Assembly (NCBI GenBank): GCA_036399775.1
Contig: DASWMJ010000072.1
Location: 20,547-84,546 of the forward strand
DNA from: JADMIH01 sp036399775
Lineage (GTDB): Bacteria > Chloroflexota > Chloroflexia > QHBQ01 > JADMIH01
Length of the DNA stretch: 64,000 nucleotides
Reading direction: 5' to 3'
A program made the position numbers and the translations under genes. The notes below the pieces were generated by a model. It saw nothing but the letters and a program-made list of their open reading frames with translations, was not told the origin of the DNA and did not search any database. How positions within the stretch are numbered: position 1 is the first letter of the stretch; each line of letters begins with the position of its first letter. Below, piece by piece: positions 39,546 to 48,186 of this stretch.

Positions 39546-42035
39546 CTAGCGCACGTCGAGCCGCCCCAGCCCAGGCAGCGCGACATCCAGGTAGCGGCTC
39601 TCTCCAACCTGCGTGATAACGAACGGAACGGAAGCGCCGTTCAGTAGAGCCTGCCGAGGCGACATGCCTTGCGGCAAGAGCATGTGCAGTCGCACGGCGC
39701 GGGTCTGCCTGCCGCCCCAGGCCAGGCTCAGGCTTCCATCAAGATTATGCTGCCAGGCATAAGCGAAGTACGCCCCACTCGTCCCGTATGATAGCGCCAC
39801 CTGGGCCGACTTGCGGTCCGTAGCAGGCCAACGCGGTGATAGCCTCACCTGCTCGTACAGCTTCCCCTCGTCAACCACCCCTGCCAGCCCTTCGGTCAGG
39901 GCGTTGAGCATAGCCGCCCCACCCCAGCCGTCCGTAGCCAGCGTCTCTTTATTGCTCACGCCGGGGCTGCCGTCCGGGTGATACCACAGGTATGACCCGC
40001 CCGTGCGGTCCAGCAATTCCCAGTAGCGGCGCAATATATCGACGCCGTAAGCTTCAAAGCCATACTCGAATGCCCCCCGCGCCAGCTCGCCCCCCACCAG
40101 GGGCATCACCCCTCCATTGACATACTCGCCTGGGGGAAGCCCAAACGTTGATGGAAACGGCGGATCTATACTGTACCACTCGGCAAATATGCGAGAGGCG
40201 TTGGCTTCTCGGCGGGCCTGGTAAGTGCGTATAACGGAGGCGGCTTGCTCCTGCGTCAGCGTGCCGCGATTGAGGGCGTAAGCATTCGACAGGCTGAGTT
40301 GCGTGCTTTCGTCCACCCCCACCGGGTCAATAGGCGTAAGATGTAGCTGGTGAGTATAAAACTGGCCGTTCCACAAGAGATGATTGAGGCTCCATAAAAG
40401 CGCGTCGGCCCTGGCGTCCCAATCTGCACCCTCTTTGTCCCGTCCAAAGCGGCGCTCAATGCGCGCGATCAGCCGCGCCGCGTGGTACGCCCCCGTGTTG
40501 TCGCCGTGCATGATGCTCCACCTTGTTTGCTCGTCCAGGTCGCGGCGGGTCTTCTCGCCGTTGCTGCCTTGCTCGAAGTCCCAGGTGTCAATCGTGAAGC
40601 CGCGCTTGATGAGAGCGTGGTCCGGCGACCAGCGGCGCGGGTCCCTGAAAAGATGCTCAAGCCCGCGCTCTATCGTGGGCAGCATTCCCCGCAGCCACTC
40701 GTCGTCGCCGGTGGCCTGCCAGGCAGTCCAGGCACCCTCCACGAAGAGGTATTCCCGGTCCGCCTCGATCTCTATCTGGTCTGTGAAGACCGGAGTGGCA
40801 AGCGTATGGAACAAGTAGTCGTCGAAGCTGCCGTCCGGGCGCTGGGTGGAGGCGAAGTAGTCGAGCGTACTGGTCATGTCACGCTCGAAGAACTTGAACC
40901 CCTTCGACTGGTGAACGTGGTCGCGCAACCAAATGGCAACGTTATCAGGAGAGCGGTAGCCGCGCACTTCCCGCTTGCCGGAGGGTGCATTGTAAACCAC
41001 CGCATCCTGGTCCAGGTAGCCCTTGATGCGCGGGTAGAGGCCGTCCAAGCCAGGGTCGCCCGACCAGACGCCCCACTGAGGCGCGCCCACGCTGAAGTCT
41101 CCCCACAGAGCAGCCTGCGCCTCCCCCTGCCTGTAGAGCATCAAACTCTGTAGGCCGGGCGCACCGGCTGTGTAAATAGTGAGGGGCACGCCCGCCTCAA
41201 GGGGATAGGTCGCGTAGACCCGGTTATCCCCATCCAATACCCGCAACTCCCCGGCGACCTCGCTCGTAACCAATACGGGCGCGAGTATGGGTATCACGCC
41301 TGGTGCCGCTTCTACTCGGAGATTGGCAAATGGGGCGTCTGCGGACCAGGGAGCACGCAATGAGGGGTCGAGGGTGAAGGCGTGTTCGGCCCCCAGCAGG
41401 CTCAGCAAGACCACGTACTCGGTACCTGCCAGTTCGGGGTGTAGCTCGAAGCGTGCGCGCTCGAAGTACTGAACAATCTGGACTTCGGTGCCGCCCGGCA
41501 GTTCGGGTGTGATAGGATAGCCAAACTGGGCCAGTCCTCCATGCTCGCGCCAGTAAGCCAGGAAAGGCCCGCCCACCATATAGCCCGTTTCAGGGAAGAA
41601 CTGCTTCCCCTCAAGCAGATCGGCGGGCGATTGGCGCGGCACAGTGCGCCCTTCTCGCCTCAGCCTCTCGCTGCCCAACTGCCCCAGCAACACCTCGTAT
41701 GCCGAGCCTGCGTGCTCAGGGTGAAGCTCAAAGCGGCTGCGCTCAAAATACTGCACAAGGTAACCCCCCTCGAAGAATGCGGGTGTAAGGGGGTAGCCAA
41801 AGACCGGCAGCCCGCCATGCGACTGCCAGTATTGCAGGAACTTGCCTTCCAGGAAATGGCCTGTGGCCGCGAAGTATTGCCGGTCGGGCGCAGCAGTAGC
41901 GTAAGGCATCGGTGCCCACGACGAAGTGCCGGCTGTCAACAGAAGCAGCATGGAGGTTATGATACCCCAGGCCGCCAACTTCGCCGGTAGAAGCCTGAAC
42001 GTCCGTGCGATGCAATTTGGGAGCGTGTCAACCAT
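39546..42035 (-). CDS. Exported glycoside hydrolase (alpha/alpha-barrel) with two YW-HGGL-GYPI modules
   Basis: The 829-aa protein has a signal sequence (WGIITSMLLLLTAGTSSWA). Two tandem modules (about 55-135 and 150-235) follow with YWQSHGGLPVFGYPLTP..YLVQYFERSRFELHPE and YWREHGGLAQFGYPITPE..QIVQYFERARFELHPE. A ~60-residue beta region precedes a six-hairpin-type domain (about 330-740). That domain resembles GH15/GH63/amylo-glucosidase proteins (WLRDHVHQSKGFKFFERDM, EYLFVEGAWTAWQATGDDEWL, GFTIDTWDFEQGS, STFGLPPGEYVNGGVMPLVGGELA). A beta-sandwich tail follows. It probably removes terminal sugars from an extracellular glycan; the exact linkage cannot be read from the sequence. Confidence 0.8.
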   Translation of the reverse strand: MVDTLPNCIARTFRLLPAKLAAWGIITSMLLLLTAGTSSWAPMPYATAAPDRQYFAATGHFLEGKFLQYWQSHGGLPVFGYPLTPAFFEGGYLVQYFERSRFELHPEHAGSAYEVLLGQLGSERLRREGRTVPRQSPADLLEGKQFFPETGYMVGGPFLAYWREHGGLAQFGYPITPELPGGTEVQIVQYFERARFELHPELAGTEYVVLLSLLGAEHAFTLDPSLRAPWSADAPFANLRVEAAPGVIPILAPVLVTSEVAGELRVLDGDNRVYATYPLEAGVPLTIYTAGAPGLQSLMLYRQGEAQAALWGDFSVGAPQWGVWSGDPGLDGLYPRIKGYLDQDAVVYNAPSGKREVRGYRSPDNVAIWLRDHVHQSKGFKFFERDMTSTLDYFASTQRPDGSFDDYLFHTLATPVFTDQIEIEADREYLFVEGAWTAWQATGDDEWLRGMLPTIERGLEHLFRDPRRWSPDHALIKRGFTIDTWDFEQGSNGEKTRRDLDEQTRWSIMHGDNTGAYHAARLIARIERRFGRDKEGADWDARADALLWSLNHLLWNGQFYTHQLHLTPIDPVGVDESTQLSLSNAYALNRGTLTQEQAASVIRTYQARREANASRIFAEWYSIDPPFPSTFGLPPGEYVNGGVMPLVGGELARGAFEYGFEAYGVDILRRYWELLDRTGGSYLWYHPDGSPGVSNKETLATDGWGGAAMLNALTEGLAGVVDEGKLYEQVRLSPRWPATDRKSAQVALSYGTSGAYFAYAWQHNLDGSLSLAWGGRQTRAVRLHMLLPQGMSPRQALLNGASVPFVITQVGESRYLDVALPGLGRLDVR

Positions 42036-42114
42036 CGTTGGTCAAGCGTAATATACCCCATACCCCAGCCCGCCCGCAACAGCATTGCTAAGCGAGAGCG
42101 AACCAACTACCCTG

Positions 42115-42224
42115 TGTCATTCTGAACGAAGTGAAGAATCTCGTCCCTCGCGCATTATCTTGCCTTTGCTTTACCCTGACGTAATACGCAAGGAGCGAGA
42201 TTCTTCACTTCGTTCAGAATGACA
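42115..42224. mobile_element. Complete CATTCTGAACGAAG palindromic element
   Basis: Perfect 29-bp terminal inverted repeats (arms 42115-42143 and 42196-42224, outer bases TGTCATTCTGAACG) surround a 52-base centre. This is a complete 110-bp MITE-like unit with no coding capacity. Related arms occur at 3088, 17819 and 34306. Confidence 0.82.
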
Positions 42225-42300
42225 AGGCTGGTGGGTTTGCAAGTGTTTGGCAGAACACCATTTAATGTAGCAACTGGAATGTATCCTGCTTATTAGCAAC

Positions 42301-43218
42301 ATGGGAACGCAAGAAGAGCAAATCCACGAGGAGCCAAAAAAGCGCATTATGACAGGAGCCGGGCAGGATACGAAAACAATACTCAAGGCGTTGCTGCTTG
42401 GCGCGGTGGCTAGTGTGGCAACCGGAGCGGGCGCGTATGGCTATGCCTGGGCAGTAGAGCCGAATTGGCTCGACGTAGTCAAGGTGAAGCTCACGCTGCC
42501 CAACCTGCCTGGAGAGTTCGACGGGTACAGAGTAGCGCAGATAAGCGACATTCACGCCGGGAAGTGGATGCCCGGCGCTCGCCTGTCTCGCGTCGTTGAC
42601 ATAGTGAACAATCAGCAGCCCGATCTGATAGCCATAACCGGCGATTTCGTCACACAGACCTACCTCGCCGCGCCCGTTGACATAGTCCCTACCATGAAGC
42701 GGTTGCGGGCGAAGGACGGCGTGGTGGCTGTCCTGGGCAACCATGACTACTGGGGCGACCTGGGACCGCATCTCATCAGGCGGGTTATCAGGGAGAGCGG
42801 CATGGTAGACCTGAACAACGATGTACACACGCTTGAGCGCGATGGGAAGCTGTTCCACGTCGCGGGCGTAGACTCCTACAGAGCGGGTGCGGGGCGGCTA
42901 GAGCAGGTTATAGCCAAGCTCTCGCACAAAGGAGCAGCTATGCTCCTCGCGCACGAACCGGACTACGCCGACGTGAGCGCGCGCAGCCGCCGGTTCGACC
43001 TGCAAATATCCGGACACTCTCACGGCGGGCAGGTGGTCATACCCTTCGCGGGGCCGCCCCACCTGCCGCCGCTTGGCCGCAAGTACCACACTGGGCGCTA
43101 CCAGGTAGGCGATATGATACAGTACACCAACCGGGGCCTCGGCATGGTGGGTTTGCCTGTAAGGTTCTGGTGCCGCCCTGAGATAACCGTCTTCACTTTG
43201 CATGCCCGGCGGGCATAA
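42301..43218 (+). CDS. Metallophosphoesterase, membrane-anchored (YkuE/YaeI-like)
   Basis: The 305-aa protein has an N-terminal anchor (ALLLGAVASVATGAGAYGYAWAV). It carries the metallophosphoesterase metal motifs in order: ISDIHAG, TGDFV, GNHDYW, LLAHEPD and ISGHSHGGQ. This matches the calcineurin-like YkuE/YaeI group, which acts on phospholipids or UDP-diacylglucosamine-like substrates at the membrane. The first Met has no obvious ribosome-binding site; a Met 16 codons later is an alternative. It is a single gene next to a palindromic element. Confidence 0.9.
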   Translation: MGTQEEQIHEEPKKRIMTGAGQDTKTILKALLLGAVASVATGAGAYGYAWAVEPNWLDVVKVKLTLPNLPGEFDGYRVAQISDIHAGKWMPGARLSRVVDIVNNQQPDLIAITGDFVTQTYLAAPVDIVPTMKRLRAKDGVVAVLGNHDYWGDLGPHLIRRVIRESGMVDLNNDVHTLERDGKLFHVAGVDSYRAGAGRLEQVIAKLSHKGAAMLLAHEPDYADVSARSRRFDLQISGHSHGGQVVIPFAGPPHLPPLGRKYHTGRYQVGDMIQYTNRGLGMVGLPVRFWCRPEITVFTLHARRA

Positions 43219-43353
43219 CTGTAACCTTGTATAAGTACGATTTCTTGCAAAGTGTATAGTTAGTGATATGGCAAACAGAATAGCTATCCAACCCGCGTAA
43301 GAGATGACAGACCAAGATTGATTAGTTCGTGCCAGAGCGCATACCAACGCCAT

Positions 43354-45624
43354 TTATGCACTTTGGCTTTGGAACCATCTATTCTTTCCCATGAATTTTT
43401 TCAGTAACTCGGATGCTTGCTTATCGGTAAGTTCCTTACCTTCAGGGGTAACTTCAGCAACAACCATATCAACAAAGTCATTAAGAACCTTGAAGGGAAT
43501 ACGAGGTGCTTTCGGAGCAGATGCGACGAGCCTAATTGCTCGTTCAACGGCACTTATCGTGTTCTCGTTTATAGATTTGTCGCAATTAACACCAACTCTC
43601 TTCTTAGACAACTGTTCTTTAATATACTTGACTTGTGCAACACCGTCAGGGTGCTTAACCTCTAGAGTGTGATCAAACCTCCCTTCTCGAGTGGCAGCTT
43701 CATCTAGAGCAGCAAGTGTGCTGTTGGTGGCGAGCACAAAGATTACCCAGTTCTTTTTGTGTAATCGCTGAAGGCGTGGGAGCATACCTGAAGTGATGAA
43801 TGCCCCAATCGTCCGACTCTCAAGTTTCTGAGCAGGGTCTCGTCTCTTGAAGAAATCCTCACATTCATCGAACAATATGACAACACGCCTAAGTCTCAAG
43901 AGATCATCGAAAATCGCTGCCGAGGAGGCTTCAAAGCCTTCTAAGCCATTGCGCAGAAAGTTCGGCGGCGAAATAAGTAGATAGGGCCAATGAAGTGCTT
44001 CCGCTACTGCCTCTACTAAAGTAGTCTTTCCTGTCATCGGCTCCCCATAGAAGAGTAGAAAAGACTTATTAGGCCGGCGGATCCAACTCGACTCAATGGT
44101 TTTGAGAACAGTTTTCAAGAGGCCGGTAAGAGTACGCACATCGAATGTTTGGGGTGTTATTGGATTCGAATCGGAGGTTTGGAGTGTCGTTGGGTCCGAA
44201 AACACAGAGATCTTCTCCCAATCAACGCAACTCCTCTCTTCCTTCGCATTACTCCCTTCTTCTTGAAGACTAGGAAAGGGTCGCTCATCCAAAGAAGGCG
44301 TTAAGTCGGGCCACGCGTCAAATCTTACCTGCCTACGTGGCAAGGTTAAGGTAGATCGATATCGTTTCAGCACTGCTGTCTGCCTGAGAAGATATAACGC
44401 GTCATGGTAATGGATCAAGAAAATCAGCACTGTTGCTGTGACCCAGGACTCGATTAGTCCTTCCTGCCGAGTGTGATCATTTGCCCAGCCATAGCACTCC
44501 TGGGCGACTCCAGTTATCTTATTACTAGTCCGCCACTCGATCTTATAGCTAGATTTAACTAGACCAAAAGCGCGCGCAAGAGCCTGCAAAACTGCATCAC
44601 AAATAGTGTCATCATTATTGGTATAAAGGTAACGAAGCAGAAGATCTGTAAGGGTCAGTGCCACTTCATAGCTCGCAATCTGAAGCCAAGCACCACCCTT
44701 AGATGTCATGTAGAGGGGCGTAGGCCATCCGCCGTCGGCCGTTTGGGATTTAGCTATTGTTTCAACTGAACGACGGGTAAGGTCCAAGACATCGGTGGTT
44801 GAAAAACGGTTCAATAGAGAGATCGTAAGAGCGAGATACGTAGGGTCGAATCTAGAACTTACATCGGCAAAGTAGAAGGCGAGTTGTCGAAGTACCTCTT
44901 CTTCGATCCGGGTGCGTAATTTAGATACCTCTTTTGCTTCGGTTTCCACGTTATCCCACCCACAATCAAAGGCATCAAATGCACGTACAGCGTGAAGGGT
45001 AACGAAGTCATGTATACCATGTTTCTCTCCATCTTGCTTATGAACTTTACCACCATGCGACTTTAGTAGGCTTCTTACATTCGGCTCAAAAACCTCTTCC
45101 CGGGCAGCTTTTTCAACCGCCGTGACATCAACAGACTTGTTTAGTTTGATGCCCCTTAAAAGGGCTATTGACATCAATAAATGACTGTCCGTTAGCATAT
45201 TCTCTTTGTTATAGGGTGAGTCACGTGCCTTATCTGGGCAAGTAAGCATAAGTCCAAGATACTTTTCAGCTATTTCCCTCAGAATGCAGGTTACCTGTTC
45301 CTTCGGCTCTTCCTTCGGCATGCAGGGTACTTTTTCGCTTGACTCGTTCTGCTTCACTTTGCTTGCTGATCTTATTTCTATATCTTGTAAATCCTCTATG
45401 CTTATATTCTCTTCCTCTATGAATCGCAGGTATTGATAAAGTGCAAAGAACGCGCGATTCGTAGCAGTTGGATGAATTTTCTCTGCGCTGTCATCATCTC
45501 TGATGATAGTGCCTTCCCAGAATGTCCCCGTGTCCTCGTGATAGAAGCTAATCAGAGCTCTACCTGCCCTTAGGATCCAGGTCCGTAAAGCATCGATCTG
45601 CTCATCAAGTTCCGCTATCTCCAT
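43354..45624 (-). CDS. Alpha-toroid (terpene-cyclase-like) / AAA+ ATPase fusion
   Basis: The 756-aa protein starts at the MEIAELDEQI Met after GGGGAGG. Residues ~50-430 are all-helical, with the QW-like motif TADGGWP (about 297-302), GWANDHTR and ESWVTATVLIFL. These features recall the alpha/alpha toroid of terpene cyclases and protein prenyltransferases. The C-terminal ~240 residues are a classical AAA+ module: Walker A GEPMTGKTT (Lys533), Walker B VVILFDECED (586-587), sensor VLATNS (Asn634) and arginine finger TREGRFDH (Arg649). The C-terminal end has a small helical lid. Base composition is clearly AT-richer than the flanks. It is divergent from the PfkB-like kinase and shares its 437-base promoter region. 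A sensor-plus-remodeller role, possibly in defence, is inference. Confidence 0.82.
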   Translation of the reverse strand: MEIAELDEQIDALRTWILRAGRALISFYHEDTGTFWEGTIIRDDDSAEKIHPTATNRAFFALYQYLRFIEEENISIEDLQDIEIRSASKVKQNESSEKVPCMPKEEPKEQVTCILREIAEKYLGLMLTCPDKARDSPYNKENMLTDSHLLMSIALLRGIKLNKSVDVTAVEKAAREEVFEPNVRSLLKSHGGKVHKQDGEKHGIHDFVTLHAVRAFDAFDCGWDNVETEAKEVSKLRTRIEEEVLRQLAFYFADVSSRFDPTYLALTISLLNRFSTTDVLDLTRRSVETIAKSQTADGGWPTPLYMTSKGGAWLQIASYEVALTLTDLLLRYLYTNNDDTICDAVLQALARAFGLVKSSYKIEWRTSNKITGVAQECYGWANDHTRQEGLIESWVTATVLIFLIHYHDALYLLRQTAVLKRYRSTLTLPRRQVRFDAWPDLTPSLDERPFPSLQEEGSNAKEERSCVDWEKISVFSDPTTLQTSDSNPITPQTFDVRTLTGLLKTVLKTIESSWIRRPNKSFLLFYGEPMTGKTTLVEAVAEALHWPYLLISPPNFLRNGLEGFEASSAAIFDDLLRLRRVVILFDECEDFFKRRDPAQKLESRTIGAFITSGMLPRLQRLHKKNWVIFVLATNSTLAALDEAATREGRFDHTLEVKHPDGVAQVKYIKEQLSKKRVGVNCDKSINENTISAVERAIRLVASAPKAPRIPFKVLNDFVDMVVAEVTPEGKELTDKQASELLKKFMGKNRWFQSQSA

Positions 45625-45961
45625 ATTCAAGGACCTCCCCTTCATCAAGTCTATAAGTTATAATACGTCTAAGCGATCTCACACGTATCTGATCGTTTGG
45701 TTATAGGTGTGCGGACGGTACTGAAAGGTCCCCGTCTTACATGTGAGTATATCATCTTTTCCATCTTTTGCAATAGTAAAGTTACTTAATCACCAGTGTG
45801 AATGTACATAATTCAACAAAATATGAAGTTCTTGAATGCTGAAATCTCCTAGATCCAAAGTCAAGGAGACCCTCCTAAGCGAAGGACATACCACTCGCCA
45901 AACCGACAGAAAAGTACTTTCATTGCCGATTACTCCTATAATCATATAATCAAGACAGATG

Positions 45962-45990
45962 TTGCCATTGTGTTGGATGTAACGTATACT
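45962..45990 (+). promoter_or_regulatory. Promoter of the PfkB-like kinase
   Basis: TTGCCA and TATACT are separated by exactly 17 bases, about 70 bases before the GTG start. The rest of the AT-rich intergenic region 45625-46061 shows no gene. Confidence 0.7.
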
Positions 45991-46061
45991 CCCGTCAGTT
46001 GTGAGTGCATATGTTATTAAATCTATAATATCGAAAGGAACAGTTCCCTGAGGTAATTACT

Positions 46062-47060
46062 GTGATTCGCTTAGTTGTCTGTGGCGGACTCCGCATTGAC
46101 TACCTTATTACTGTAGAGGGTCAAGCGAGACTAGCTGAAATCGGCGGCAATGCAGTCTATGCGGCAGGAGGAGCACGAGTTTGGGTTGATCATGTTGGGA
46201 TAGTAGCCCGTGCTGGAACAAACTATCCAAAGACATGGCTAACTAAACTTGAAGTGCATGGCATTGATACGTCTGGAGTTCGTTACTTAACTGATCCGCA
46301 GGATATGCGTACCTTCTATGCTTATATTGATACACATACGCGAGTGGATACCGAGCCAGCTCGTCACTTTGCGCGTATTGGGCTCCAAATGCCAGCTGAG
46401 TTAGAAGGTTATATGCATTCCACTTTAGGGCAGGATAATCTGGAAACCTATGAATCTCTAGGGGTTCGCCCTGAGGACTGGCCCAGAGCCTATGCTAAGG
46501 CCAAGGCTGTCCACTTAGCTCCAATGGGTATTCGTACACATGCCCAGCTGCCACGATATCTCCATGAAATAGGTGTAGAAGTGATTACACTTGACCCTGG
46601 TGAACGTTATATGTTACCACATTTACTAACCGCTGTATCAACAATTCTGTCAGAAGTTGATATATTCCTACCGAGTGATCAGGAGGTACGATCCCTTCTA
46701 GGGTCTATAGATCTTTTGGAGGCAGCGAAACACTTTGCTGCATGCGGACCACGTGTAGTTGTGATTAAGGTTGGTTCAGACGGAGCGCTGGTTTATGAAC
46801 GCGATACAAATCAATGTTGGCATGTACCTGCCTTTCCAGCGTGCGTAGTTGATGTAACTGGCGCTGGTGATACATTCTGTGGTGGGTTTTTGGCTGGCTA
46901 TATCAAGAGCGGTGATCCCATCAAGGCTGCACTTCAAGGTGCTGTGGCTGCGTCATTCTCCATTGAAGATTATAGTTCTCTGAACCCGTTTTTGGCTTCA
47001 GTTGAGAATATAAAGACGCGTTTGGATACCTTAACCCAGAGGGTTACACGTATTGCATAG
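46062..47060 (+). CDS. PfkB-family sugar/nucleoside kinase
   Basis: The 332-aa protein starts at a GTG behind GAGGT. It has the ribokinase N-terminal strand (LVVCGGLRIDYLITV), GGNAVYAAGGARVW as substrate-binding glycines, and the signature DVTGAGDTFCGGFLAG with catalytic Asp270. These phosphorylate sugars, nucleosides or related alcohols. The substrate region has no closely diagnostic residues. Its AT-richer composition matches the divergent AAA+ gene, so the two probably arrived together. A decayed NUDIX-like gene follows directly, so a three-gene nucleotide or sugar module may once have existed. Confidence 0.88.
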   Translation: MIRLVVCGGLRIDYLITVEGQARLAEIGGNAVYAAGGARVWVDHVGIVARAGTNYPKTWLTKLEVHGIDTSGVRYLTDPQDMRTFYAYIDTHTRVDTEPARHFARIGLQMPAELEGYMHSTLGQDNLETYESLGVRPEDWPRAYAKAKAVHLAPMGIRTHAQLPRYLHEIGVEVITLDPGERYMLPHLLTAVSTILSEVDIFLPSDQEVRSLLGSIDLLEAAKHFAACGPRVVVIKVGSDGALVYERDTNQCWHVPAFPACVVDVTGAGDTFCGGFLAGYIKSGDPIKAALQGAVAASFSIEDYSSLNPFLASVENIKTRLDTLTQRVTRIA

Positions 47061-47113
47061 AAGTCTTTCTACGTCGTCCGGTACTACTGCTACCTAACAC
47101 CTGATATTTGAGG

Positions 47114-47239
47114 AAGCTGCGCCAAGATAAGGTCTACATTGAGAGATAAGATGGGAAGACCTTTATCTATGCTGAGCACGTCAGTGCTGTAGCCATCATA
47201 CCCATCGCCAAGGCTGGGCAAATTGTGCTCATAAGGCAG
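47114..47239 (+). pseudogene. NUDIX hydrolase N-terminal remnant
   Basis: One frame reads KLRQDKVYIER, then an in-frame stop (TAA, 47147), then DGKTFIYAEHVSAVAIIPIAKAGQIVLIRQ. The latter matches the first strands of NUDIX hydrolases (usual form HPGAVAVVPL..GRVVLVRQ). The NUDIX box itself is not found downstream, so the gene is broken. It sits in the otherwise empty 47061-47378 gap between the kinase and the CbrC-like gene. Confidence 0.5.
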
Positions 47240-47378
47240 TGTTGCTGCTTGGCGGGCATGTCATAACCACCAAATACGCAGGAGACTATCTCTTCGACAA
47301 GAGTTTGTCCTAATCTAGACGCTACGCACCGTTTAGCTGCCCTTTTGGAACTTATTTGGCAAACTTCACAAAATTTAT

Positions 47379-48038
47379 ATGAGCGAGACTTTCGCAGACC
47401 TCGACATACCCTTTCCACTCTTTGAAGCGCCCGTTGATGAAGCGTCAGGGTATATAGGAACGTCATCATGTCTATTGTGCGGCGCTCCTAACCGCCACTG
47501 TTTTGAGTTGGGCGTGGGCGCTCAGGTAGTAGCGCAATGCAAGCGCTGTGGGGTGGAGAATAGCCTGGATGCCAGTGAGGATACAGTTGAGCCTTGCCAC
47601 TCCTGTGGCGCACCTGTGCAATTTCTGTTGGACCGTCATGAAGCCTCAGCCGTGTGCTACCAATGCCTGCGGGCCGGTAAAGCCGCTTTCGTTAAGGACA
47701 CAACTTCGGGAATGGTTGATTGGGATGAGGCCAACGAGGGCACAACCGTATCCAAAGAGCTACTCTCCGAGTTAATACGCACGCCGGGCTACACCACCTG
47801 GCAGGGCGAACAATGGCAGTTCTGTTGCAGTCGCCCTATGATTTACATCGGCACCTGGGGCCAGGAGGAGTTTGAGGAACACGCCCCCGGCGGCGATGGG
47901 AGGGCCTTTTTCCTGGATATAGTTGGTGAAGCGGACGGCGAGCTATGGGAAGACGGCCAGATGGATGTTGCTATCACGGTCTACGCTTTCCGTTGCCCGA
48001 ATTGCGGCAGCTACAAAGCGCATTGGGACATGGACTAG
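47379..48038 (+). CDS. CbrC-family (UPF0167) zinc-ribbon protein
   Basis: The 219-aa protein has the family start (DIPFPLFEAPVDEASGYIGTSSCLLCG) and four CxxC pairs (CLLC, CKRC, CHSC and CPNC) that could bind two zinc ions. The conserved middle (TPGYTTWQGEQWQFCCSRPMIYIGTWG) and the acidic C-terminal strand are present. The E. coli relative is linked to colicin E2 tolerance, but its mechanism is unknown. No ribosome-binding site is visible. The gene is higher in GC than the AAA+/kinase pair. Confidence 0.8.
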   Translation: MSETFADLDIPFPLFEAPVDEASGYIGTSSCLLCGAPNRHCFELGVGAQVVAQCKRCGVENSLDASEDTVEPCHSCGAPVQFLLDRHEASAVCYQCLRAGKAAFVKDTTSGMVDWDEANEGTTVSKELLSELIRTPGYTTWQGEQWQFCCSRPMIYIGTWGQEEFEEHAPGGDGRAFFLDIVGEADGELWEDGQMDVAITVYAFRCPNCGSYKAHWDMD

Positions 48039-48057
48039 TCAGTAGCTTCACCTGTTC

Positions 48058-48177
48058 TAACCGCAAAGAGGCAAAGGATCACAGAGTTCGCAAAGGTCTT
48101 ATGAAATATTGCGAGGAGACTTGGGTCAAGCTTCATGGCCTTTGTGAACTTTGCGTTTCTTTGCGTCTTTGTGGTTA
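48058..48177. repeat. ACCACAAAGACGCAAAG inverted repeat element
   Basis: The left arm (TAACCGCAAAGAGGCAAAG, 48058-48076) pairs imperfectly with the right arm (CTTTGCGTCTTTGTGGTTA, ending at 48177), and inner arms (AGTTCGCAAAG / CTTTGTGAACT) extend it. Single arms of the same family lie near 24641, 31325 and 59308. Confidence 0.75.
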
Positions 48178-48186
48178 GCGTAAATA

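Noticed and set aside
40482..41153. 223-codon frame on the plus strand
   Set aside because: Antisense to the glycoside hydrolase gene with no motif or ribosome-binding site.
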